Origin: Camillea tinctor
Lineage: Eukaryota > Ascomycota > Sordariomycetes > Xylariales > Xylariaceae
DNA length: 64,000 nt
Direction: 5' to 3'
NCBI GenBank assembly: GCA_022578605.1
Contig: MU394109.1
Span: forward strand, 1-64,000
In this document: positions 33,379-45,238 of the stretch, piece after piece
Layout of the letters: every line of letters begins with the position of its first letter
Position numbering within the stretch: position 1 is the stretch's first letter
Position numbers and translations under genes: made by a program
The notes under the pieces: model-generated
What the model saw: the letters and a program-made list of their open reading frames with translations, nothing else
What the model was told of the DNA's origin: nothing
Databases searched by the model: none

Positions 33379-36300
33379 GGGGGGAGGGAGGAGAAGGGAG
33401 GGAATGCTATGATGGGTATGTGGATGGATGTAGGGATAAATTAGGTGTTGTGTGGGTTATTTGGCATATACCTATACGTCGCTTTTTATTTTTGGCGACG
33501 TCAACTGTATGTTTGTACATATTATGTCTGTGTAGGCGACTTTGCATTCTTCTACCCTAGAAACTAACGGGAGTGGAATTTTTCATTGGAGGCATTAGTA
33601 TAGTATATATCACATCTCAATATGGCGGGATCTTAGCACTTAGACTGTGTAGGTAGTTTCGCACATCAACAAGTAGAGTTCTCAACTATATTATAAAAAA
33701 GCAACAACATCATAGAATTTCGGGCTGGAAAGAAATCGTTGCGTATAAGTAGTAGTTACACACAAGAGGCATTGATTAACCTCGATGACGACTTTCATCC
33801 AATGTCTAAATACTACTGCATGATCACGTTCTCCTTACCCTTCCCACAGCCCCGTCGGTGGGGCTGGCCGATCAAACTGTCCCGATGGGGACAACGTTGT
33901 GCGGATGAGAGCGATCAAGTCACTTCGGCCGGTTTTTATCTAGAGAAAATGACGTTGAAAGTCGTGGCAAGGCGGGTCGGATCGGGTACGGACCCGCATT
34001 GGGGTCCCCGGACAAACGGATTGCCAGATTACCTTGGCTCTTGGAACGAGTCTGAATGGGTTCTAGTCTTGTGGAGAACTAGTTTCTTATTTCCCCCGGG
34101 GGAACAGGCAGGCGGTATGGTGAGGGTGTCTAGACTTATGTCCTGGCGGGAACCTGCCAAACAAATTCTAGACCTCCATCGATCACGATGACAGCCTCGC
34201 CCCCTTTCCATCCCGATATTGGCCGAACACGACTTTTTGATCTTTTAAAGTTGGGAGCATGTCATTGTAATTTAGCGTTCATGGCCCCATGACTTTTACC
34301 CCATCATTACAGCCCATCGTGAAGGGGGAACCTGGGAGTAGTTAGTTATGGGGTTTTTTTTTGCTCGCTTAGTAGTTGGGATCCAATCAAGCTGCGAGAA
34401 AGGGGTAAATTAGAAAAGCAAATAGCGTCGGTATAGGGCACAAGCCAAAAAAGGTCACATGGCAAAGCCATAATGTAAAGACAACGTAATACGGTCAACA
34501 AGTGTCCAGAGTCATGATGCAACTAGCTGTAAGTCAACGGCTCTCCCTTGCCAGCGCAGTCGGGGCAGGTTCTTGGTTCGTTTTACGCCTTTACGTAAAA
34601 AAGCTGCCTTCAGAATAGACGACAAGTAAGACGAGATGGGACATTGGGGATTGAAACGTCAATGTTGACTGACATGTAACACCATGACGGCGTCGACCAG
34701 GTTTATCAGTGCACAGCTGTGTAAGTCTTATTCTTGTAAGTCGTGTAAGTGGAAAGTCTCCATATTCACAAGTAAATACTTAGAGTTAAACTAAGTACTT
34801 GACAATAAGTACCTAAGTGACGGAGAATATCGGAAGAGATTGGCGATTAGTTAACCCAATTACGGAACGAGTTTCGGTAAGCATTGCGGGGCTGGCGGGA
34901 TAAGGGAGATAACTACGAAACCTAACAGGTACAATTGCTGGTAATTCAGGTGCTTTTTTTAAGCTGCATCGCCTCAAACGAAAGACCTGTGTCGCCGCTT
35001 CAGCTTTACTTAGGTGGGGTTCATGCAAAATGCGGCAGGCCACTTTCGAGCCGCTTTAGATGTACTTTGTCCTGCTTGTTTTTCATTTTGGTTGGATTTT
35101 TAGGGTCTTGGCGGCTTAAAACGAAAGACAAAAAAGAATTATTGGCGAATAGAATCTGATGTGATCTTACCTTGCCGCTGTCGTACTACAGAAAAAAATA
35201 ATAATTATCTACGCTACCTAACGAGTTGGATTGCATTGACGTATCAAAACAGATCAAACACAGGAAAATACCGGAATCGCTTCACCTGGGCTGCTGGGGC
35301 TTGGGAAACCTTTGACCGATTCCAACCTTATGGCCGGGACAACTTGTTTTTAGTGTACACAGACCGGTGGGTCTGCTTAGACGCAGCTTTCTCTTTTAGG
35401 TAATTGGGCATTAACTTATCGATTATATACGGAAGCGTAGGTACTTTAGTTGTATGTTATCGAGGTGGGAGGGAAGATATAGTACCGGTTGCCTTGCCGG
35501 AAATCATAACCGACCCCATTGCCATTGCCGGAGGCATCCCGACTTCACTTGATAAGTCAAGTATCGGGAGTTCAACTTCAAGTTTGACATGTAGCATAAA
35601 GTAACATGTGAAGTAACATACAAGCCTGAAGATATGCTAGTACTACACTGTAAAGAGACACTAGGTAGTTGAACCAAGATAACCTTAGGTAGGTATATGT
35701 GGATCTGACTTACACGCGTTGATCCCTACTATCAATACTTTATTAACATGCTTGTATCTTCTCAACTACCCGAAATATAGGTACTTGACGTAGCTACGTG
35801 TAACGTCAATACCGTCAACCAACTACACAACTTAAGCTATACTAGTGCCTAGCACGTCTAGTTCAGTGTTAATAGTTTAGTCGTATAGGTGAGAACATTG
35901 AAGGTAAGCAACTACTAGAGGTCCTAGACCCCACAATTTATTCGTCACTTAGTTGTACATTTTTCCTTCTTGTTCTTTTATTTTACATAATTTTCCCCGG
36001 TACTGGTAGCATCCCCAAAGTGCGTTTTAGGAAATGCCCCGCGTGCTCAGTTTTTTCATATGCCGTAGCTTTCCATGTCCAACCTAAAAATAATTAATCG
36101 GCTTTCAACCTCTCTGTTTCAAACACGTAGTTTAGGTACTTTGGACTTAACCTAGGTTACTAAGTTAACTAAAGTTATTCCTTTTCTCCAATTCCCATTT
36201 TGCCTTATCGAGATCTCTCTCATATGCTTCCGTCCGGAAGACGAAAAATGTACGGTACTATCAACCGATAGGCTAATGAAATAATTGGTTGATAGTGGTT

Positions 36301-36865
36301 GTGTCAAGTTGTATTCCGGGGGTGTTAGAAGATGGAGAACCCGGGTCAAGGAAAAACACGGGAATGGCCCAGACATCAGATTGTGTAGATTGTCAAATGG
36401 ATTTTGCATTTGGAGAGACTAGAGGGATTGCCCATGCATGTAACCCCCTTGCAACCACGCAACCCCCTGCACAGCGTAAATCTAAACTAAACTTCCCTTC
36501 TCCATCTGATGATCCGCCTTTGCGATTCTCCCCGATCCAACGCCCCTCCTTTTTTACTCCCCCCCTAAGCTTGTCTCAAGTACCCACACCATTACCCCGT
36601 GTCCCGTGTCCTATCGCAACAAAGCACAAGGCCAAACTAGAAGAAACAAGACGGAAAGAGAAAAAGAAGAAGACAAAAAAAAAAAAAAAGAACAAAAGCA
36701 CATCCTAGCTTTTCCGCGTGGCCACTTCCCGATAATGCAGGGGTTAGCAGGTGGCTCAGTCCCGGTTTGAATTCGTGACCCAGTATCCAATCAATGTCAG
36801 CTTCTTCGCCTAACCAGTGGAATGTCTCGAACAACATTCGCCTTCTCCACCACTTTACTCTTCCC
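33379..36865. other. 3.5 kb gene-free AT-rich spacer
   Basis: No supported gene. A 150-codon plus frame (33739-34191) has no recognisable features. Many short TAGGTA/TACCTA and ACTTGA/TCAAGT motifs occur between 34780 and 35900. The palindrome CTTCCGTCCGGAAG lies at 36227-36240, upstream of the PEPCK gene, and has the form of paired CCG/CGG half-sites used by Zn2Cys6 factors. This block separates the accessory-type genes from the housekeeping genes. Confidence 0.55.
36227..36240. promoter_or_regulatory. CCG/CGG palindrome upstream of PEPCK
   Basis: CTTCCGTCCGGAAG is a perfect 6-base inverted repeat with a 2-base spacer. Zn2Cys6 factors bind CCG/CGG pairs, and gluconeogenic genes in filamentous fungi are controlled by such factors (AcuK/AcuM, FacB); binding here is inference. 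Confidence 0.3.
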
Positions 36866-36872
36866 TATATAT
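36866..36872 (+). promoter_or_regulatory. TATA-like element of the PEPCK gene
   Basis: TATATAT about 180 bases before ATG 37050 and 490 bases before ATG 37355. If used, transcription would begin near 36900 and ATG 37050 would be the first start codon in the message. Confidence 0.35.
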
Positions 36873-37354
36873 CCTCGGGTTGGACCCATGACTAGCAGAC
36901 CGAGACGTTGCTATACACTCATCTCTTCTGCCGGACTCCCGTCTCAAGCCCCATTAAATCTATTTCGAAATTGCCCGTTGACCAACGAGTGGAACTCTAC
37001 CTTTGTCACTTATACCAGAAATTACACGATCCCACGAACTTTAAGAACCATGGCCGGCCCAGTCCAGGGAACCGCTTCTCCTTACCATGACCCATCCGTC
37101 AAAGGTCCTAAGTCCCAGCAGCTCTCTTCTGGTCTCTTGCATTCTCTTCTTTCAAGCAACAAAAGTAAGCTACCTGTTCTTCCCTTGACTTGGAGACCCC
37201 CCCAAGTCTATATCTTGAACGAAACCCCCCTTCAATTTTTGTCCAGAACTTCTCTTTTATATCCATTCGCATCCATTCGTATACATATACATATACACAT
37301 ACACATAATATACATACACACTACAGTCAGAGGAAGCAGACATATCTAATCATC

Positions 37355-40070
37355 ATGGTTTCAGTGATTTCCAACAACAAAGTCAACAAAACCGCACTTC
37401 ACCCTAGCGGTGTCGAGTAAGTCAAATATATCCTCGCCAAGCCGTACGAAGTTAAGAATGAATTATATCTAACATTCCTTGCTTCCAGGCCTCACCAGGA
37501 AAGGGAACACACAGAACTAGGTACGGAATGACATTAACAAAATCAAGCTTTTGGGCAATCCTCCCCTGGACTGGTCGACTAACATGGGGGCCATACAGAG
37601 GAGGAGCTGCATGAGAAGGCACACATCGACTATGACAGAGTCGCCATTGTAAGCTCTCTAGCGACGGGAAGACCCGGTGTAACTGCAACAATGCAACTGA
37701 CAGTTCATGCAGATTCCGAATCCTTCCGTGGCTGCATTGTACGAGGATGCTCTGGTAAGACGATCCCTTTGACAGAGCACGCGACCATGATCAAGCAAGC
37801 TAACAATAGAGACAAAGGTGTACGAAATGGGCTCAGCCATTGCGTCGAGCGGTGCATTGACAGCATACTCTGGAGCTAAGACCGGCCGGTCACCTTCGGA
37901 TAAGAGAATAGTCAAGGAGCCTTCGTCAGAAAATGATATCTGGTAAGCGAAACCCTTTTCCCCGTGCCTTTTGGCATCTAGACCGGGCATCAGAGAACTT
38001 ATCGCTAACGTATGATTAATTATAGGTGGGGACCTGTTAACAAGCCCATGGCTCCTGAGGTAGGAAATTGTTTTCACTCTTGTTTTATCTCCAATCTCCT
38101 CATCCCTCGTCTCGCGCAAACTCCCTTTCTGCCCTACCACATTCAACTTACACACATGTTCTCCTCCATTTACCCTCTCACAAAAACCTCGGTTCATAAC
38201 ACTTTGATGGGAAAAGGTGACTTTTACGTCACAAAGTCAACGGATTTGGTGCTTACATGAATCGTGTTCCCTTCCCGACTTTGGTGCTTGGTCGTTTTGG
38301 GCAAGGGGGGGTGTTCGGGTGGTAATCCGCTCGGCCCAGGTTGCTGGGACTGGGAAGACCCCTGCCATATTGGCGTCATGAACTGCACAAGTGGCAGCGT
38401 CCCCGCGCTTCTCCGCTTGCCCGCTCTTGGCCGCCGAGCTTGTTCGGCGGTTCCGCCTAGCCACAAACCTCCACTTTGCCTCCAAATCCCCCCAATCCAA
38501 ACCAGCCCCAAACCAGCCCCAAACCAGCCCCACCTAGATTCACGTGCTTTTCCTCCCCCATGCCATCATCATCATCTTACCGGCTTCATCCGCCAATCAC
38601 ACGAGATCAATTACTATAACACAATGATTCGCTAACATGTTTCACTTTTTTTTTTTTTCGCTTAGGTGTGGAAAATCAACCGAGAACGTGCTGTGGACTA
38701 CCTCAACACCCGCACTAGAATCTACGTAATCGATGGTTACGCCGGTTGGGACGAGAAGTACCGGATCCGCGTCCGGGTCATCTGCGCCCGTGCCTACCAT
38801 GCTCTGTTCATGAGGAACATGCTCATCCGCCCTCCCCGCGAGGAGCTCGAGCATTTCCACCCCGATTACACCATCTACAATGCTGGTAGCTTCCCTGCCA
38901 ACAGGTACACCGAAGGTATGACCTCGGGTACCTCGGTCGCCATCAACTTTGCTGAGAAGGAGATGGTCATCCTGGGAACCGAGTACGCCGGTGAGATGAA
39001 GAAGGGTGTCTTTACCGTATTGTTCTACGAGATGCCTATCAAGCACCACGTCCTGACCCTACACTCTTCGGCCAACGAGGGTAAGAACGGTGATGTAACG
39101 CTCTTCTTCGGTCTGTCTGGTACTGGCAAGACTACTCTGTCTGCTGACCCCAACCGTGCCCTCATTGGTGACGATGAGCACTGTTGGAGTGACCGCGGTG
39201 TCTTCAACATCGAGGGTGGCTGTTACGCCAAGTGCATCGGCCTCTCTGCTGAGAAGGAGCCGGATATCTTCGGTGCTATCCGCTTCGGCTCTGTCCTCGA
39301 GAACGTTGTCTTCGACCAGGACACCAGAGTTGTGGACTTCGACGATGCCACCCTCACCGAGAACACGCGATGGTGAGTCCTCATATTAGATTTCATCCTT
39401 TTTATCAGAACCGTTATTAACAAGTGATGGCAGTGCCTACCCTATTGAATACATTGAGAACGCCAAGATCCCCTGCATTTCGGAGAACCACCCGAGCAAC
39501 ATCGTTCTGCTTACTTGCGATGCCCGCGGTGTACTGCCGCCAATTTCCAAGCTCAACAGTGCCCAGACCATGTTCCACTTCATCTCGGGTTACACTTCCA
39601 AGATGGCTGGCACGGAAGACGGTGTTACCGAGCCCCAGGCTACCTTCTCTTCTTGCTTTGCCCAGCCCTTCCTGGCCCTTCACCCGATGAAGTACGCTAA
39701 GATGCTGGCTGAGAAGATCGAGCAGCACTCCGCTAATGCCTGGCTTCTGAACACCGGCTGGGTTGGTGCCGGTTACGTGCACGGTGGCAAGCGCTGCCCT
39801 CTGAAGTACACGCGTGCTATTCTCGATGCTATCCACTCTGGCGAGCTGGCTAAGGTCGAGTACGAGACCTACGATGTGTTCGGATTGCAGGTTCCCAAGT
39901 CATGCCCCGGAGTGCCCGCCGAGCTTCTCAACCCCAAGACGGCGTGGACCGCGGGAGCGGACAGCTTCAACCAGGAGGTCCGTAAACTCGGCAACCTCTT
40001 CATCGAGAACTTCAAGAAGTACGAATCGGAAGCAACGGACGAGGTAAAGGCGGCGGGCCCGGTTGTTTAG
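37355..40070 (+). CDS. acuF/pck1: ATP-dependent phosphoenolpyruvate carboxykinase
   Basis: Converts oxaloacetate plus ATP to phosphoenolpyruvate and CO2, the committed cytosolic step of gluconeogenesis. Exons: 37355-37416, 37489-37520, 37599-37648, 37713-37754, 37818-37942, 38026-38059, 38666-39372 and 39434-40070; spliced 1689 bases, 562 residues. Signature elements: TGRSPSDKR (oxaloacetate site), [11 protein letters not shown], kinase-1 P-loop [11 protein letters not shown], kinase-2 [17 protein letters not shown], and [18 protein letters not shown]. Length and motifs fit the ATP-type family (about 540-605). Most introns are 61-84 bases, but the sixth is 606. A 5' exon ending at 37164 (donor GTAAGC) probably splices either to 37327, leaving ATG 37355 as start, or to 37365, which would give an N-terminus from ATG 37050 and a 597-residue protein. 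The gene is likely repressed by glucose and induced on C2 sources, as in other fungi. Confidence 0.95.
38060..38665 (+). other. 606-base intron 6 of the PEPCK gene with internal repeats
   Basis: Bounded by CCTGAG|GTAGGA and a T-rich TTCGCTTAG acceptor; flanking exons join [12 protein letters not shown] to [12 protein letters not shown] in frame. It is about ten times longer than the other introns of this gene. It contains a 20-base palindrome (38431-38450) and three exact copies of AAACCAGCCCC (38499-38531), plus CCAAT and TTACGTCA-like strings. Confidence 0.85.
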
Positions 40071-41147
40071 AGGACAAACAAAAGCAAAAAGGGTTTTACA
40101 CGGGAATGCATGGCATCAAAGGCGAAATGATTTTTTTCTTTTTTTTCTTCTTCTCATTTTTAAAGAGAACCGGGGATCAACAAAAAAACAACACTCTCTC
40201 AGTAGGCCTTCCTCCACAATTTTTTAGCGGAATGATACCTCTGGCGGGCTGAAGCGAAACGCTACCCCATCCTTAGATACGTACGACAAACAAGGATGAT
40301 GAGAATTTTTCTGGGATAAAAGAAAGTGGTTTTCTTTTTTCCCCTCTTTTTTCTTCCTTCTCTATTATACTTCCATGTTATCTATTAGACTAAGCCGAGA
40401 CAAAGAGCAAGGAAAGGCAAGGCAAGGAGAAGAAGATCGATAGGTTGTGGTTGAAGAAACAAGCACGGGGGAGAGGGAGAAAGGGGTTGTGTGATTGATT
40501 GAGTTGGCTTGATTTGGGAAGAGGCAGTTGAAGTAGACTTTCTTCTTATGATTCTTTGAATACTTCACGTACCTACTAACCTATACATACCTCACTAGAG
40601 CAAAATAAATTGGCTAGTATCACTTGAACTAATTACGTGCATTTATATTGTGAATGATTAAAATCGATTGTGATTGTGATTGTGATTGTAATGTCTTGTC
40701 TTGATGGGAATGGGAATGGGAATGGGAATGGGAATAATACAAGTAAGTAGTTGGTGTATATTCTTAATGTTGTAAATACACAGTATCATCTATGCTTTAC
40801 TCCATATAATCTGATAACCTAACCTTGGAACCCATAGATTACGGATATAAGGCTATAGCTTATGTGACTATCAATAATATATGCACCACTCTGTAACCAA
40901 TCAATGCTTTGATAAGCAATATGCTTGTATACAAGCCTTGGCATTGCACTAGCTGCAAATCCTAGTCTTTCTTTAGTGCATATGAACCAGGACCAGACCC
41001 CGACCAGACCAGACTTCTTCTCATTTCTTGTACTTTCGTAACGCAGCGCGCGACACAACCCCCCCCAAAGCTTCCCTTTCGACCCCTCCCCCTCCAACAA
41101 ATCCTCCCTCTCGTGTCCTTGAGGGTCGACGATGACCAATTGTGAAG
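40071..41147. other. Spacer between PEPCK and PAN2
   Basis: PEPCK 3' flank and PAN2 promoter. Contains T-rich tracts and two adjacent simple repeats (GATTGT x4 at 40666-40689, TGGGAA x5 at 40705-40734). No gene was seen. Confidence 0.6.
40666..40734. repeat. Two adjacent hexanucleotide microsatellites
   Basis: Four exact GATTGT units at 40666-40689, then five exact TGGGAA units at 40705-40734. Both are noncoding and likely length-polymorphic. Confidence 0.9.
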
Positions 41148-44100
41148 ATGGATGGGGACTGGGACGAGGTATATTAATTAAATCCTCGAGAAAACGATTG
41201 AACTTCATTTAGCTAACCACCATCCAATACTTCTCTTGCAGGTCGCCCGGATACCTTTCCCGCCGCCAGGCCTCCGGGCCATGCCGACACCCGTTACCAC
41301 TCTAGCATTTGATACGAACCAAGAATTGCTATGGACTGGCAATGAATATGTAAAACTTTCCTTCTTCTCGTCCTTCTCCCTCTTCTTCTTTTCTCCACCT
41401 ACTTACACCGTACGATGACTTGTCTAGGGTCGAGTATCCTCCTTCTACGGTATCAAACTCCAACAATATACATCCTTCAAAATCCACAAGTCTCAAGATG
41501 GCTCTGTGCGACAAATCCTCTTCAATGACAAGGGTGTCATTGCCATCGGCGCTAGGGGCGTGCATATGGCCAACCGAAGAGGCCTGCCTCTATGGTCCAT
41601 CCGGTACGAGAGTCCCGCCTCTATTTGTAAACCTATGTGCTGAAGGCGATTATAGACATGAAGATATGAGGGAGCTGCGTTGTATGAGTTTCACATCCCG
41701 AGGGACCACCGAGATACTAGTCGCCGGCGAACAGGACAAGATGTTTGTCATCGACACCAACAGGGGTGAGGTGACGAGGCAGGTAAGTGCAGCAGCAGCC
41801 GTAGTAGCAGCATCTTAGCCCCTATGAAGAACCTAACCACTGACCACTCAATCGCAATGGTGCTAGGTACCGACGGAACATAAGTACAGCATCATGCGGA
41901 GGAGCCGACACATATGCGCTGCTACGCCTACCGGTGCCGTCCATATCATAGACTCGGTCAGCTTCCAGGTGGTCAAGATATGGAACGCCCACACGGCTGC
42001 CATCAACGATATGGATGCCCAGCACGATTTCATAGTCACTTGCGGCTATTCCCTCAGACACCAAGGAAACTATGCCCCCGATCCCTTCGTCAACGTATTT
42101 GATCTGAAAAACATGAAGCCTCTGGTCCCTATCCCCTTTCCAGCCGGTGCCGCATACGTTCGCATGCACCCTAGAATGTCTACTACTAGTATTGTCATGT
42201 CTCAGACGGGTCAGATGCACGTGGTTGACCTGATGAACCCTAATACGAGCAACGTTCGCCAGGCAAATAGTCTAGCCTATTTTTCCATGATTGAAATAGC
42301 TCCCTCTGGAGAAGCGGTTGCTTTGGCCGATCTGGAATTTTATATTCACCTCTGGGGGTCCCCCGCCAAGATTCACTTCGCCGAGTTCGGTAGTACTCCT
42401 GTCGAGGGCCCTGATGTTTCCACCGAACCCCGGCTCGAGTTTGATGCCCTAGACACGTGCGTATAACCCTCCATATCCGTCCGTTGATGCGAGAGGCATC
42501 CTGCTAACCCTAGAGTTAGGCCATTGAGCTCTGTCGGCATGCCGTACTATAGGGAAGTACTGCTGTCGGCCTGGCCTAGTCATATGGTCTCGGATATCGG
42601 GGCACCTGCGGTCAAGATTGACCCGCAAATACTAGCTACTCTCCAAGAGAGAGAATGGGGGTATTACGGCAAAAACATCCGCCCACTCCGCAGAAATCAG
42701 GTTGAGAATACACGAAACAACGAGAGCCCTCAACGAACCCTACGGCCGCCCAAGTTCTTGAGTGAAAAGGCGAGGGAGTTGGCCAAATCGCCAGCAGGAA
42801 CACCTGCGCCAGAAGAAGCTGCGCCTGAGAGTCCTCAGGTTTTGCAGGATAGTCGACTTGAAAGTCATAAGGTCGAGGTACCTGATATGTACCAGCAGAT
42901 GGAAATCAAGTATAGCAAGTTCGGAATCGATGACTTCGACTTTGGGTAAGAACACAACACGAACTTACTGATGATATATATGTTCTCTTGCTCACGCATA
43001 TTATAGGTACTTCAATAGGACTCAGTACTCCGGGCTCGAGAATCACATCGTCAATGCATACGTCAACTCTCTGATACAGATCATGCACTACACCCCCTTG
43101 ATACGGAACGTCGCTCTTCAGCATGCCGCTACCGATTGTCTCGATGAGAAGTGTCTTCTCTGCGAGTTGGGCTACCTGTTCGACATGCTCTATAAAGCAG
43201 AAGGAGAGGCCTGCCAAGCAGCTAACTTTACCAAAGTTCTGAGCTATTATACCGAGTGTGAGTGCCTAACGAAAGATTACTGTGAGTGATATAAAGACAC
43301 TAACGCGATCTTATGGTAGCGGCACAACTAGGATTGCTCGAACAAGAGCCTCATTCGTCTCCCACTATCATGTTGCAGCAATTGACACGGTTTCTCCTCC
43401 ACCAGATGTCACAGAATTATAGCTCTATGGCTTCCAGCATCCAACATTTTGGTGGCGAAGCACCCCATCCAGGCGCAATCGAAGAGGTATGTCTACTGAT
43501 ATGTGTTATTACGGAAACTCGTAAGCTGACGAATAGCCCTCTAGCTTTTTCAAACATCTGCTACTAGTTATATAAGATGTATGAACTGCAGACGCGAAAC
43601 CACCAAACCTGACTCAACCATGGTTAATGAGCTTATGTATCCACAAACTGTAAGCAAACTCTATGTTTCTTGTGATATAAATAGTCGAAAAGGCTAATAA
43701 CATTTTTAAGAAATCGAGTCATCGAAACCAACGAGTGCGAGTCCCGACCTTCTCTCAGGTTCTTAAGATGAGCGTGGAAAGGGAAACAACCACAAAAGGC
43801 TGGTGCAGGGACTGTCAGAAATACCAAACGCTAGCGACTAGGAAGACCATCCACAAGATTCCCAACGTGTTAATGCTCACAACGGCTATCAGCAACGGCG
43901 AACATCGGCGCCTGTGGGCAACGTCTGGATGGCTGCCGGAGGAGATCGGTATCATCATTGAAAATGGCCAGTTCTTCTGCTACGAAGGGGAGGATTTGAA
44001 GCTGCACGTGCAACGCGGCATGCATAATATTACGGTATATTCGTTAACTGGACTGGCCGTGAATATCGAATCTGGGCAACAGCACCAATCTCACTTGGTG

Positions 44101-45238
44101 GCCATGGCAAATAGTAAGTGCTTTTCAAAACCAGTCTTATACAAGCTCTGACTAATGGGATATCCAGTCGCTCATTCAGCCCCAGTAGCCCCGGGGAACA
44201 GCCAGTGGTATATTTTTAATGATTTTTACGTTAAGCCTATCCCATCTAAGGAGGCGTTGACGTTTAACACATCCTGGAAAACACCGTCAGTCATTACGTA
44301 TCACATAAAGACAGCGAACAACCAGCTAGATTTCAGCTGGAAACAAAATCTAGTCCCTAGACTTATCTACCAGGATACACTGTAAGTTCTCGAATTTTGT
44401 TCTGATTATAGCCCTATCAGCTAACACGGTTTCAAGCATCAATGTACCAGGAAAAACATACCGTCCACTGGACCCAGAAACTGAGCCTGCAGGCCCTGAT
44501 ACTATCATCGCAATCGACACCGAGTTCGTCAAGATTTCCCAGCCCGAAGTAGAGATGCATTCGGATGGTGATTCCCGGGTGATTCGACCGACAGTGCATG
44601 CTCTGGCTAGAACTTCTCTAGTCCGAGGCAGCGGCATAGATGAGGGTGTCCCGTTGATCGATGACTACGTCACTATCAAGGAGAAGGTGGTCGACTATCT
44701 GACATCGTACTCGGGGATCACGCCGGAGGACCTGGACCGGACCATTGCGCAACAGAGAGGGCATAACCTGGTGCCGCTGAAGATCGCTTACAAGAAGATT
44801 TGGATCCTGCTGAATCTAGGGTGCAAGTTCCTGGGCCATGGGCTGAAGCAGGACCTGCGCGTGATCAACATCCACATCCCCAAGGCGCAGGTGATCGACA
44901 CGAGCGCTATCTTCTTCATCCAGGAGCGGCTGCGGCGGCTCAGCCTGCAGTTCCTCGCGTACACGACGCTAAAGGAAGACATCCAGCTGCAGACGCACGA
45001 CTCGATCGAGGACGCACGCACGGCGCTCAAGCTGTACAAGAAATACCTCGAGTACTCGGAGGCCGGCATCTTCGAAACTATGCTCCAGGAGATCTATAAT
45101 AAAGGAGAGGCCTGGAACTTCAAGCCCCCTAGTAGGACTGCCGGGGCTGGAGGGGATGGACCAGGACCGACGACTCCGGTTAAGAGAGGACGGGTCTTGG
45201 CTACGCCTGGGTCGACGCCGTTGAAGGAGTTAACCTAA
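41148..45238 (+). CDS. PAN2: PAN2 subunit of the PAN2-PAN3 poly(A) deadenylase
   Basis: Shortens mRNA poly(A) tails with PAN3 in the cytoplasm. Twelve exons: 41148-41168, 41242-41349, 41428-41603, 41656-41782, 41867-42456, 42520-42945, 43007-43257, 43320-43486, 43545-43649, 43711-44113, 44168-44381 and 44437-45238; 3390 bases, 1129 residues. The first exon is only 21 bases. The N-terminus MDGDWDEVARIPFP and LLWTGNEYGRVSSFYG open a WD40 propeller. The middle holds a catalytically inactive ubiquitin-hydrolase-like domain (GLENHIVNAYVNSLIQIMHY) with a Cys-rich knuckle (IRCMNC...GWCRDC). The C-terminal RNase D-type exonuclease has the DEDD residues: AIDTEFV (D, E), GHGLKQDLR (D) and HDSIEDART (D). 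All four are present, so it should be active. Length matches the fungal family. Confidence 0.96.

Noticed and set aside
33739..34191. 150-codon plus-strand ORF
   Set aside because: No domain, odd composition, and surrounded by noncoding AT-rich DNA; likely chance.
33379..36865. Transposon relic
   Set aside because: AT-rich and gene-free, but no terminal repeats, target-site duplications or transposase fragments could be recognised by eye.
36888..37164. Extended PEPCK presequence from ATG 36888 (Arg/Ser-rich, mitochondrial-like)
   Set aside because: It lies at or before the transcription start expected from the TATA-like element at 36866, and PEPCK of fungi is cytosolic; not adopted.
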